NCBI GenBank assembly: GCA_023407575.1
Contig: JAEYLX010000014.1
Location: forward strand, 1 to 64,000
Length of the DNA: 64,000 nucleotides
Origin: Bacillota bacterium
GTDB taxonomy: Bacteria > Bacillota > Clostridia > Lachnospirales > Lachnospiraceae
Direction of reading: 5' to 3'
This document shows positions 27,025-35,379 of this stretch, piece after piece. The position numbers were made by a program, and so were the translations under genes. How positions within the stretch are numbered: position 1 is the first letter of the stretch; the number at the start of each line of letters is the position of its first letter. The notes under the pieces were generated by a model, which had not been told where the DNA came from, did not search any database, and worked only from the letters and a program-made list of their open reading frames with translations.

Positions 27025-28359
27025 ATGAAGATTAAAAAGATAGTAACAGATTTTCATAATAAAAATTATTGGGAGGAAAGCGAGCAGGATTTAAATGGTG
27101 TTAATCCAATGACTGCTCTCTGTGTATATCCAGAAAGAACTTATCAAGAAGTAAAAGGCTTTGGTGGAGCATTTACTGAGGCAGGCGCTTATAACTTATC
27201 GCTTTTGGGTGATGCCGGTCAAAATGATGTTATGAATGCTTACTTTGGAAAAGATGGACTGAAATACAATCTATGCAGAACCCATATCAATAGCTGTGAT
27301 TTTGGTCTTGGCAACTATGCTTATCTGGAAGAGGAAACAGACGCTGATCTTACAGGTTACACCATTGAAAGAGATGAGAAGTACCTAATTCCAATGATAA
27401 AATGGGCAAAAGAAATATCCAGTGAGGAAATCGTACTTCTTGCATCTCCTTGGAGCCCTCCGGCATTTATGAAGAGTAATAAGGAGATGAACAATGGTGG
27501 ATTCCTGTTAAAAGAATATTATTCCATGTGGACAGACTACATTGTTCGTTATATTAAGGAATATGAAAAGCAGGGCATTACCATTTCCATGTTAACAATT
27601 CAGAATGAGCCACAGGCAGTTCAAACTTGGGATTCCTGCATCTATTCAACAGAAGATGAGAAGATAATGGTAAGAGATCACCTTGGTCCGGCTCTTAAGA
27701 AAAATGGGTTGGAGCAGGTTAAGATTTTAATCTGGGATCACAACAAGGATATTATTGTTGAAAGAGCGAAAGGAGTGCTCGAGGATAAGGAAGCAAATCA
27801 GTTTGTTGATGGTGTAGCATTCCACTGGTATTCCGGAGATCATTTTGAAGCAGTAGCACTTGTGAAGGAAATGTATCCTGATAAAGAATTATACTTTACA
27901 GAAGGTTGTGTGGAATACAGCAGATTTATGGATTCTGATGAAGTAGCAAAAGCGGAAATGTATGCGCATGATATGATTGGTAATTTTAATGCGGGTATGA
28001 ACGGTTATATGGATTGGAACATGTTATTGGATGAAAAAGGTGGACCTAATCATGTAAGTAATTTCTGTGCAGCACCAATTATGTGTAATCCAAAGGAAGA
28101 TACTGTAGAAAAGAGACTTAGCTACTATTACATTGGTCATTTCAGCAGATATATTAAAAAGGGTGCAAAACGTTTAGCATTCTCCCGCTTTACAGATAAG
28201 CTGGATGTTACAGGTTTTCTTAATCCAGATGGAGAAAGAGTCCTTGTGGTGATGAATAAGTCCAATGAAGATGTTGCCTTTTCTTTAAAAGAGGATGAAG
28301 CTGGCGGAAGTATTACCATCCACAAACATTCTATTCAGACAATTTGTTATCAGGTGTAG
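27025..28359 (+). CDS. GH30-family beta-glucanase/glucosidase, intracellular
   Basis: A 444-residue retaining hydrolase without a signal peptide. It begins with the side beta-strand and then the barrel (VKGFGGAFTEAGAYNL). The acid/base is in TIQNEPQAVQTWDSC (about E195) and the nucleophile in LYFTEGCVEY (about E293). The C-terminal strands (RVLVVMNKSNEDVAFS) complete the GH30 beta domain. The pattern fits the glucosylceramidase/beta-1,6-glucanase branch more than the xylanase branch. It sits 152 bases after the phosphorylase and 15 bases before the beta-helix gene. A likely job is removal of beta-1,6 (or other beta-linked) glucose branches so that the phosphorylases can work on linear chains; this is inference. 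Confidence 0.87.
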   Translation: MKIKKIVTDFHNKNYWEESEQDLNGVNPMTALCVYPERTYQEVKGFGGAFTEAGAYNLSLLGDAGQNDVMNAYFGKDGLKYNLCRTHINSCDFGLGNYAYLEEETDADLTGYTIERDEKYLIPMIKWAKEISSEEIVLLASPWSPPAFMKSNKEMNNGGFLLKEYYSMWTDYIVRYIKEYEKQGITISMLTIQNEPQAVQTWDSCIYSTEDEKIMVRDHLGPALKKNGLEQVKILIWDHNKDIIVERAKGVLEDKEANQFVDGVAFHWYSGDHFEAVALVKEMYPDKELYFTEGCVEYSRFMDSDEVAKAEMYAHDMIGNFNAGMNGYMDWNMLLDEKGGPNHVSNFCAAPIMCNPKEDTVEKRLSYYYIGHFSRYIKKGAKRLAFSRFTDKLDVTGFLNPDGERVLVVMNKSNEDVAFSLKEDEAGGSITIHKHSIQTICYQV

Positions 28360-28374
28360 AAGGAGAACAAAAAG

Positions 28375-30222
28375 ATGAAGGTAGAAGCTAATCAGGAAAG
28401 ATCAAAATTGGCAAAAGCAATTCCATATGGAATTGCTTTTCTACTGCTAATATTGATTGTGTTAGGAGCTTTATTTGGTAAGAAACTATGGAACGGATAT
28501 GCAGATGGGGTGAATCTTAAGAACGATATGAAAATAACGAATTTTCACAATGAGTTGTTTGGGGAGAATGTTTATATATTCAGTCCCGAGGATAAAGCAG
28601 AAGAAGTAAATGCAGTTCTTGACGAACTGTGGTCCAAACAGGAAACCAACCAGTTTGGTGAGGATAGATATGGCGTGTTATTTATGCCTGGTAATTATGA
28701 TCCATCCATCGAGGTAAAGGTTGGATATTACATGGAGGTAGCTGGTTTGGGGTTCCTGCCAACAGATACAGTAGTTGCAAAACTTAACTGTACCGCAACC
28801 TGGCTGGGGGATGCTAACAATCATAATGCTACCTGTAACTTCTGGAGAGGTGTGGGTAATCTGACAGTAGATTCTAACACCATGTGGGCAGTTTCCCAAG
28901 CCACCTTTATGAGAAGAATGAATATTAATGGTAATCTTGCCTTCCACGATAATTATGGTTGGGCAAGCGGTGGATTCTTAGCAAATTCCAGAGTGAGTGG
29001 TGTGGTGGATTCCGGTAGTCAGCAGCAATGGTTATCCAGAAATAGTGATTGGAATTTGTGGTTAGGACAGAACTGGAACATGGTATTCGTGGGAATGGCG
29101 GATAAGGATGCTCCAAATGGTACTTGGCCGGGAACCAAGTATACCTCTGTTGTTGAAACACCTGTTATAGCAGAGAAGCCTTTCCTTTATTATGATGAGA
29201 AAGACGGATATCAGGTATATGTACCTGATGTATTGGAGAATTCCAAAAGCTATTCTTGGGAGAATGATGGACATAGCATTAGTTTAAAAGAATTCTACGT
29301 AGCAAAAGCGGACGTCGATACAGCGGTAACTATAAATGAACAACTTGCTGAAGGAAAACATTTATTCTTGACGCCGGGTATTTATCATCTGGAGGAACCA
29401 CTTCGTGTTACAAAAGAAAACACAGTTGTACTGGGTATGGGACTAGCTACTTTAGTGCCAGAGAACGGAACGGCATGTATGGAAGTGAGTGATGTGGATG
29501 GTGTTAGATTAGCGGGAGTTCTGTTTGATGCAGGTCCAAAGGAATCGGAGGTGTTACTGCAAGTAGGAGCCTTAGGTGAACCAATGCAGGAACGCACCAG
29601 TGAAAATCCACTTGTTTTAAGTGACTTATTCTTCCGCGTTGGAGGTCCGGCAGGTTATGAAGCTAAGGTTAAAAAATGTGTTGTGATTGCAAGTGATCAT
29701 GTAATTGGTGATAATTTCTGGGTTTGGAGAGCGGATCACGGAGATGGAGTAGCCTGGGATAAGAATACAGCCCCGAACGGTATCATTGTAGATGGTGATG
29801 ATGTAACGATTTATGCCCTTATGGTGGAACATTTTCAGGAATATCAGACCATTTGGAATGGCGAGAACGGTAGAGTGTATTTTTATCAAAGTGAAATCCC
29901 TTATGATGTACCGAGTCAAGAGGTTTGGATGAGTCATTCGGGAACAGTAAATGGCTTTTCTTCCTATAAGGTAGGAGAAAATGTTCAGAATCACGAAGCC
30001 TGGGGCCTTGGTATCTATTCCTTCCATAGAGATGCTAAAGTAGACCTATTTTCTGCTATGGAAGTACCTGACGTGGAAGGTGTTAAGATACATAATACCT
30101 GTGCGATTATGATAACCGGAAATCCTGGAATCTCCCATGTAATTAACGATAAAGGAGAGGCTTGCAGAGTTGCCGGAGATAGAAAAATAATCGTAGAATA
30201 CCAGGCAGGAATACAAAAATAA
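28375..30222 (+). CDS. Membrane-anchored right-handed beta-helix protein (often mislabelled adenylyl cyclase)
   Basis: A 615-residue protein with one N-terminal TM helix (about residues 15-35) and the rest outside. Blocks such as ENVYIFSPEDKAEEVNAVLD, VLFMPGNYDPSI, SRNSDWNLWLGQNWNMVF and LFLTPGIYHLEEPLRV recall a family seen in Streptomyces and Paenibacillus under names like adenylyl cyclase or coagulation factor 5/8 type protein. Nothing in it looks like a cyclase. The pattern of PGxYx and short strands suggests two pectate-lyase/GH55-like beta-helix halves. It starts 15 bases after the GH30 gene with AGAAGGAG upstream. Its place in a beta-glucan locus suggests a surface glucan-binding or glucan-cleaving role; no catalytic residues can be assigned. 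Confidence 0.7.
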   Translation: MKVEANQERSKLAKAIPYGIAFLLLILIVLGALFGKKLWNGYADGVNLKNDMKITNFHNELFGENVYIFSPEDKAEEVNAVLDELWSKQETNQFGEDRYGVLFMPGNYDPSIEVKVGYYMEVAGLGFLPTDTVVAKLNCTATWLGDANNHNATCNFWRGVGNLTVDSNTMWAVSQATFMRRMNINGNLAFHDNYGWASGGFLANSRVSGVVDSGSQQQWLSRNSDWNLWLGQNWNMVFVGMADKDAPNGTWPGTKYTSVVETPVIAEKPFLYYDEKDGYQVYVPDVLENSKSYSWENDGHSISLKEFYVAKADVDTAVTINEQLAEGKHLFLTPGIYHLEEPLRVTKENTVVLGMGLATLVPENGTACMEVSDVDGVRLAGVLFDAGPKESEVLLQVGALGEPMQERTSENPLVLSDLFFRVGGPAGYEAKVKKCVVIASDHVIGDNFWVWRADHGDGVAWDKNTAPNGIIVDGDDVTIYALMVEHFQEYQTIWNGENGRVYFYQSEIPYDVPSQEVWMSHSGTVNGFSSYKVGENVQNHEAWGLGIYSFHRDAKVDLFSAMEVPDVEGVKIHNTCAIMITGNPGISHVINDKGEACRVAGDRKIIVEYQAGIQK

Positions 30223-30328
30223 AATAACAACACCATTTTAAAAATTGAGTCATTATATAGGACCTAAGTAATTATTATAATAAATTTATCAACAACACAA
30301 GTTGTTAGAGAAAGGGAGGATATTATTT

Positions 30329-31759
30329 ATGAAATTTAAAAAAGTTGCAGCATTATTGTTAGCATCCGTTTTAACATTTTCATTAGTGGGATGTGGCAAC
30401 ACTAATTCTGGCAAAAAAGATGACACTAAACCAACAGATAAACCAGCTGTTGAACAAGGCAATGGTGAGGATACAACACCTGAAGCGGCTAAGACTTTAG
30501 AAGGTAAATTAGTAGTTTGGACACTTGCTGCTGACCTTAAACAGTTCTCTGAATATTTTATGGAGAAGAATCTAGGCGTAGAAGTTGAAACAGTAGTTAT
30601 TGCACCAGCTGATTATCCTACAAAGGTTCAATCCGCACTACTTGGTGGTGAGACAGAACCTGATATCATCGTAGGAGAGCCACAGATGTTAGAGGATATG
30701 TTTGATGCAGGTTTCTTTGAAGATTTAAATCAAGCTCCTTACAATGCACAGGATTATGCAGACAAAGTAGTTGATTATGTTTGGGAAGTTGGTCAGGATA
30801 AAGATGGTATTCAGAGAGCAATCAGCTACCAGATTACACCTGCTGGTTTCTATTATAGAAGAGATATCGCACAGACCGTATTTGGGACAGAAGATCCAGC
30901 AGAAATCAGCAAATTATTTGCAGATTATCCTACAATTTTAAATACAGCTGAGAAATTAAAAGCAGCTGGTTACAAGATCTTCGCATCCGATGCTGAAACA
31001 AATTATTTCTCCGGAGACTCTGCATGGGTTGTTGATGGAACTTTAAATGTAGATCAAGCTAGATTTGATTATATGGATCTTTGTATCTCCTTATATCAGA
31101 ATGATTACACCGCATTTGCTAGCCAATGGGCTGCTCCTTGGTATCAGGCGATGAAAGGACCAGTTCCTTTGTTAACAGCTGAAACACAATGGGGTAACGA
31201 TGATATTAATATCTGGGATGCTGAAGCTTTTGCTGAAGCAACAAAAGACAATGAAACTGTTGAAGTATTTGCATATGGTCTTCCTGCATGGGGTGTATTA
31301 ACCATGAGAGATAACGTTGCTGAAACTTCCGGTAAATGGGGCGTTGCTGCAGGTCCTTCATATGGATTTGGTGGTGGTACTTTCATCGGTGTTAGCTCAG
31401 CAAGTGAAAGAAAAGAACTTGCTTGGGAATATTTAAAATTCTGTACGTTAACAGAAGATACAATGGAGTGGTGGATTGTTAAATCCCAAGGCGATACAGT
31501 TTCTTATATACCTACTTTAGAGAAACATGCTGAAGATAAGAATGAGATCTACGGCGGACAGCAGCTTTATAAGTTCTGGCTGGAGCAGGCTAAGGGCATT
31601 GATTATTCAAAAGTTACAAAGTATGACAAAGCAATCGGCGATGCATGGGGTGCAGCTATAACCTCCATCAAGACTGGTGAAAAAGATAAAGATACAGCTA
31701 TTTCAGATTTCTATGATGTTGTTGAATCAACCTATCCTGAAATTAAAGTTAATAGATAG
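30329..31759 (+). CDS. ABC transporter sugar-binding lipoprotein
   Basis: A 476-residue extracellular solute-binding protein. The lipoprotein signal is MKFKKVAALLLASVLTFSLV then GC, with C22 as the lipidated residue, followed by a Thr/Lys-rich linker and the binding domain (KLVVWTLAADLKQFSEYF; EPDIIVGEPQMLEDMFDAG). AAAGGGAGGA lies 8 bases upstream of the ATG at 30329; an in-frame TTG at 30302 is not needed. It precedes two permease genes, separated by a stem-loop that may raise its relative transcript level. No ATP-binding subunit is encoded here, so a shared ATPase of the MsmK type is likely. Ligand is probably a beta-gluco-oligosaccharide from context. Confidence 0.9.
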   Translation: MKFKKVAALLLASVLTFSLVGCGNTNSGKKDDTKPTDKPAVEQGNGEDTTPEAAKTLEGKLVVWTLAADLKQFSEYFMEKNLGVEVETVVIAPADYPTKVQSALLGGETEPDIIVGEPQMLEDMFDAGFFEDLNQAPYNAQDYADKVVDYVWEVGQDKDGIQRAISYQITPAGFYYRRDIAQTVFGTEDPAEISKLFADYPTILNTAEKLKAAGYKIFASDAETNYFSGDSAWVVDGTLNVDQARFDYMDLCISLYQNDYTAFASQWAAPWYQAMKGPVPLLTAETQWGNDDINIWDAEAFAEATKDNETVEVFAYGLPAWGVLTMRDNVAETSGKWGVAAGPSYGFGGGTFIGVSSASERKELAWEYLKFCTLTEDTMEWWIVKSQGDTVSYIPTLEKHAEDKNEIYGGQQLYKFWLEQAKGIDYSKVTKYDKAIGDAWGAAITSIKTGEKDKDTAISDFYDVVESTYPEIKVNR

Positions 31760-31774
31760 GTAAAATATTCTATT

Positions 31775-31809
31775 AAGGGATGGAGGATTCGTTAGAATCC
31801 TCCCCCTTT
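31775..31809 (+). terminator. Intercistronic stem-loop between binding protein and permeases
   Basis: AAGGG plus GGAGGATTC (31782-31790) pair with GAATCCTCC (31795-31803) plus CCCTT around GTTA. The tail is TTTGTT, a poor T-run, so partial termination or mRNA end protection is more likely than full termination. Confidence 0.7.
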
Positions 31810-31873
31810 GTTCATAACGACTTATTTATCGCAGGGCGTAAAATTTGTTGTATAGAGTTGGAGGAAGCAGATC

Positions 31874-32794
31874 ATGATGAATGGTAGAAAACGTAGTAAA
31901 CTTGGTAGAAGAAATAATATGGCATATCTATTTATAATACCTTTCGTAGTAACATTCCTGATCTTTAGTGTTTACCCGGTATTTCGTACCTTGTATTTGA
32001 GTTTCACTAACTTTAGAGGGTTTGGTACTCCGGATTTTATAGGAATGGATAATTACACCCGTGTTGTCGGAGATAAATTCTTTTGGAGAGCTTTAGGCAA
32101 TACCACAAAAATTTGGGGTGTTAATATAGTATTACAGTTAGGTATCGCATTTATATTAACCGTTGTATTTAGTGATATAAAGTACAGAATGAGAGGTCTT
32201 GGTTTCTTTAGAGCTGTATTTTACTTGCCAAATATAATTGCGGCTACTTCAGTAGCCTTTTTGTTTAAGACTTTGTTCGATTGGAGATATGGTACTGTAA
32301 ATCAAATGTTGGCAACCGTTGGTATCAATGAGACCAATCCAATTAACTGGTTAGGAAGCAGTGATATCGCGCCTTATTTTATAGCAGTTATTGGGGCGTG
32401 GATGTGGTTTGGTAACTCTTTCATTATGCTAATGGCTGGTGTCCAAGGTATTTCAAAAGATTACTTTGAAGCAGCTGCCATTGATGGTGCAGGAAGATGG
32501 AAAACATTCAGTAAGATTACAATTCCATTGCTTCGACCAATTTTGCTTTATGTAGGTATTACCTCTTTAATCGGTGGACTTCAGATGTTCGACTTACCGT
32601 TCTTAATGAGTGGTGGAACCATCGGAAATCCTTCTGGAAGCTTACAGACCGTTATCATGTACTTGTATAAGTTTGGATTTGAGGTAGGTACACATCAGGT
32701 TGGCTATGCTGCTGCAATTGCTTATACTTTGTTTGCTATTATCTTAGTAATATCAATCATCCAATACAGGTTGATGCGCGAGAAGGAGGACTAA
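31874..32794 (+). CDS. ABC sugar permease, MalF type
   Basis: A 306-residue inner-membrane permease with six TM helices. The first is at about residues 18-40 (YLFIIPFVVTFLIFSVYPV). The EAA loop that docks the ATPase is YFEAAAIDGAGRWKTFSKI near residue 197-215. A GGAGGAAG ribosome site precedes two possible ATGs (31874 and 31877). It ends one base before the next permease gene and forms the heterodimeric channel with it. Confidence 0.92.
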   Translation: MMNGRKRSKLGRRNNMAYLFIIPFVVTFLIFSVYPVFRTLYLSFTNFRGFGTPDFIGMDNYTRVVGDKFFWRALGNTTKIWGVNIVLQLGIAFILTVVFSDIKYRMRGLGFFRAVFYLPNIIAATSVAFLFKTLFDWRYGTVNQMLATVGINETNPINWLGSSDIAPYFIAVIGAWMWFGNSFIMLMAGVQGISKDYFEAAAIDGAGRWKTFSKITIPLLRPILLYVGITSLIGGLQMFDLPFLMSGGTIGNPSGSLQTVIMYLYKFGFEVGTHQVGYAAAIAYTLFAIILVISIIQYRLMREKED

Positions 32795-32795
32795 T

Positions 32796-33623
32796 ATGGC
32801 TTTTAGAATCAAAAAAACTATTTTATATTTAGCATTAGCGATATTAGCATTAACCTGCTTATTGCCATTTGTTTTAATGATAGTCAATTCAACTAGAAGT
32901 GGTCTTGAGATTATGACTTCCTTTAGTTTTATCCCAGGTGATGCATTAAAAGATAATTGGGTAACCGTATCTGGATATTTTAATTTATTTCGTGGGTTTG
33001 GAAACAGCTTAATGGTAGCAATACCAGCAACTATATTGACCGCATACTTTTCAGCAATTACCGCTTATGCGTTGGCTGTTTATCACTTTAAAGGTGGTAA
33101 GATATTATTGTTAGTTATTATCGTATTCATGATGATTCCGGGACAATTAAGCTTACTTGGATTTTACAATTTAATTGCAAAATTAAAGCTTGTAGATTCA
33201 TATATACCTTTAATTATACCAGCGATTGCATCTCCAGGAATCGTATTTTTCTTAAGACAGTATTTAATATCTGTTTTATCCAAATCATTGCTTGAGGCAG
33301 CAAGAATAGATGGTGCAAGTGAGATACATATTTTCCATAAGATTGTATTCCCAATTATGCTACCTGGTGTAGCAACTATGTCTATTGGTGCTTTCATTGG
33401 TAACTGGAATAGTTACTTAGTTCCATTGATCTTACTTAACACACCTAAGAAATTAACTTTACCAGTTATGATTGCTTCACTTAACTCCTCACAGGATATA
33501 ACAAGTAATCAAGGTGCAATCTACCTTGCAGTAGCCATATCAGTAATTCCTATTTTAGTTGTATTCTCCTTCTGTTCAAAATACATTATTAGTAGTATTT
33601 CAGCAGGAGCGGTAAAAGAATAG
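32796..33623 (+). CDS. ABC sugar permease, MalG type
   Basis: A 275-residue partner permease with six TM helices. The EAA loop is LLEAARIDGASEIHIFHKI (about residues 166-184). The start codon follows the preceding stop by one base, with AGAAGGAGG in the end of the upstream gene, so the two are translationally coupled. The C-terminus (YIISSISAGAVKE) is typical of carbohydrate uptake family 1. Confidence 0.92.
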   Translation: MAFRIKKTILYLALAILALTCLLPFVLMIVNSTRSGLEIMTSFSFIPGDALKDNWVTVSGYFNLFRGFGNSLMVAIPATILTAYFSAITAYALAVYHFKGGKILLLVIIVFMMIPGQLSLLGFYNLIAKLKLVDSYIPLIIPAIASPGIVFFLRQYLISVLSKSLLEAARIDGASEIHIFHKIVFPIMLPGVATMSIGAFIGNWNSYLVPLILLNTPKKLTLPVMIASLNSSQDITSNQGAIYLAVAISVIPILVVFSFCSKYIISSISAGAVKE

Positions 33624-33664
33624 GTGAATTTTTGTTAAAATTGACTATGAGTTATAACAAAAAT

Positions 33665-33701
33665 CTGATATACTATAGTTATCGATATCGATTGATACTA
33701 T
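33665..33701. promoter_or_regulatory. Palindrome next to a likely -10 element
   Basis: Bases 33681-33692 are the perfect palindrome ATCGATATCGAT, with outer ATAGT/ACTAT arms. TATACT (about 33669-33674) just upstream is a good -10. The 141-base gap between permease and the second binding-protein gene may thus hold a regulated internal promoter. No clear -35 was placed. Confidence 0.4.
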
Positions 33702-33764
33702 TTAAATGGAAGAAGATAGTGTAATAAACTCGATATTGAAAAACTGAAAGATAGAGAGAATACT

Positions 33765-35375
33765 ATGGCAAAGAATAAAGGTATAATTATCCTTACTATT
33801 TGGATAATGATCATGTTTACCGGTTGTTCTCCGAAAGATAAAAATGACGTAGACCAGGTAGACGATGGAACACCTGCATGGAAAAAATATTCAGAGGAAC
33901 CGATTACATTTGATTGGTATATTAATTATTCTTGGTATACAACGCCTTGGGGACAGAATGCTGTCTCCAAGGCTATTACTGATGAAACAGGAGTTAATAT
34001 ACAATTTGTAGTTCCTTCAGGCAGTGAAGTTCAAAAACTGAATGCTATGATTGCGTCAGATACCCTTCCTGACTTTATAACTTTAGGATGGTGGGAGACC
34101 CAAGCGCAAACAATGGTGGATCAAGACATGGTATATGCGTTGAATTTATTGGCAGATCAATACGATCCATATTTTTATCAAGTAGCAGATGACCAAGTGG
34201 TTTCCTGGTATCAGAAGGAAGATGGTAATCTGTATGCTTATCCCAATTCTTCGTACACTCCAAATGATTTTGAATCTGGTATTAACATAGGAAGTAATCA
34301 GAATTTTTTGGTTCGTAAAGACATTTATGAAGCAATTGGAAGCCCAGATATGACCACCATTGAAGGGTTTAAGAATGCAGTTATGAAAGCGGAGGAAATG
34401 TTTCCTATAGTGGAGGGTGAGCCGCTAATCCCTGTTGGATCGGATGAGTTTTTTGAAGAGGGATGTAATTCCTTTGATAAATACTTGCAGAATTTCCTGG
34501 CAGTACCTTTTGAAGTTAATGGTGTATATAACAATCGTTTTGTTGATAAAGATTATCTAAGTTGGTTAAAAATGTTCCGTGAATTAAATGAGATGGGATA
34601 TTTATCAAATGAAATCTTTATTGATAAGAGAGCACAATTGGAAGAAAAGATGGCAAAGGGTAGATATTTTTGTCTTCTATATCAAGGCAGTGACATACAA
34701 GCTTCACAGAAAAAATTAAATGCTACAAATCCGGAAAGTGTTTATATTGCAGTAGATGGTCCTAAGAACTCGAAAGGTGATGATCCGGTACTTCCGAGCA
34801 CAGGAATTAATGGTTGGACAATTACTTTTATTTCAAAGAATTGTAAGAATCCTGAAAGAGCCATTGCGTTCATGAGTTACTTGATGAGCGAGGAAGGTCA
34901 GAAGAAGATCTTTTTAGGAGTGGAAGGCGTTACCTACGATATTGTGGATAATAAGTATATACTTAGGCCAGAAGTGGAGGAACTTCTGAATGCTGATCGG
35001 AGTGAATATGACCGCTTATATGGGGCTGATGATGCTTATTGGATGTTGCAGAATAATGTAATGCAAGATCAATGGCTGGAAGAGACAGATCCGTTGATGA
35101 AATCCTTACGGGATTGGACCATTCCATATACCCAATATACTGGTCAGTATGATGTTGTATTTGAAGCTGACAGCAGTTTTGCACAGATAGATAAGAAGGT
35201 AAAGGTAGAGTGGGGAAAAACACTTCCATTACTGCTCTTAGCTGCATCAGAGGAAGAGTTTGATACTATTCTTCAGAATTATATGACCAGAATTAAGGAT
35301 ATGGGGTATGAGCAACTAATTGATGAGTGCACTAAGGTTATGCAGGAATCAAAGCGTAAACTAGGTTTGGATTAG
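33765..35375 (+). CDS. Second solute-binding lipoprotein, LplA/YtcQ-like
   Basis: A 536-residue extracellular solute-binding protein of the larger kind usually encoded beside YesM/YesN regulators. The lipobox is FTGC with C21 as the lipidated Cys (SPKDKNDVDQ after it). The body shows the family layout (EPITFDWYINYSWYTTPWG; MIASDTLPDFITLGWWE). It lies 141 bases after the MalG-type gene and 4 bases before the sensor kinase gene. It may supply a second specificity to the same permease, or may deliver ligand information to the kinase; I cannot separate these by sequence. Confidence 0.88.
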   Translation: MAKNKGIIILTIWIMIMFTGCSPKDKNDVDQVDDGTPAWKKYSEEPITFDWYINYSWYTTPWGQNAVSKAITDETGVNIQFVVPSGSEVQKLNAMIASDTLPDFITLGWWETQAQTMVDQDMVYALNLLADQYDPYFYQVADDQVVSWYQKEDGNLYAYPNSSYTPNDFESGINIGSNQNFLVRKDIYEAIGSPDMTTIEGFKNAVMKAEEMFPIVEGEPLIPVGSDEFFEEGCNSFDKYLQNFLAVPFEVNGVYNNRFVDKDYLSWLKMFRELNEMGYLSNEIFIDKRAQLEEKMAKGRYFCLLYQGSDIQASQKKLNATNPESVYIAVDGPKNSKGDDPVLPSTGINGWTITFISKNCKNPERAIAFMSYLMSEEGQKKIFLGVEGVTYDIVDNKYILRPEVEELLNADRSEYDRLYGADDAYWMLQNNVMQDQWLEETDPLMKSLRDWTIPYTQYTGQYDVVFEADSSFAQIDKKVKVEWGKTLPLLLLAASEEEFDTILQNYMTRIKDMGYEQLIDECTKVMQESKRKLGLD

Positions 35376-35379
35376 AGAG

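Noticed and set aside
28375..30222. Adenylyl cyclase identity for the beta-helix protein
   Set aside because: That label is used for relatives in annotations I recall, but no cyclase catalytic motif is present.
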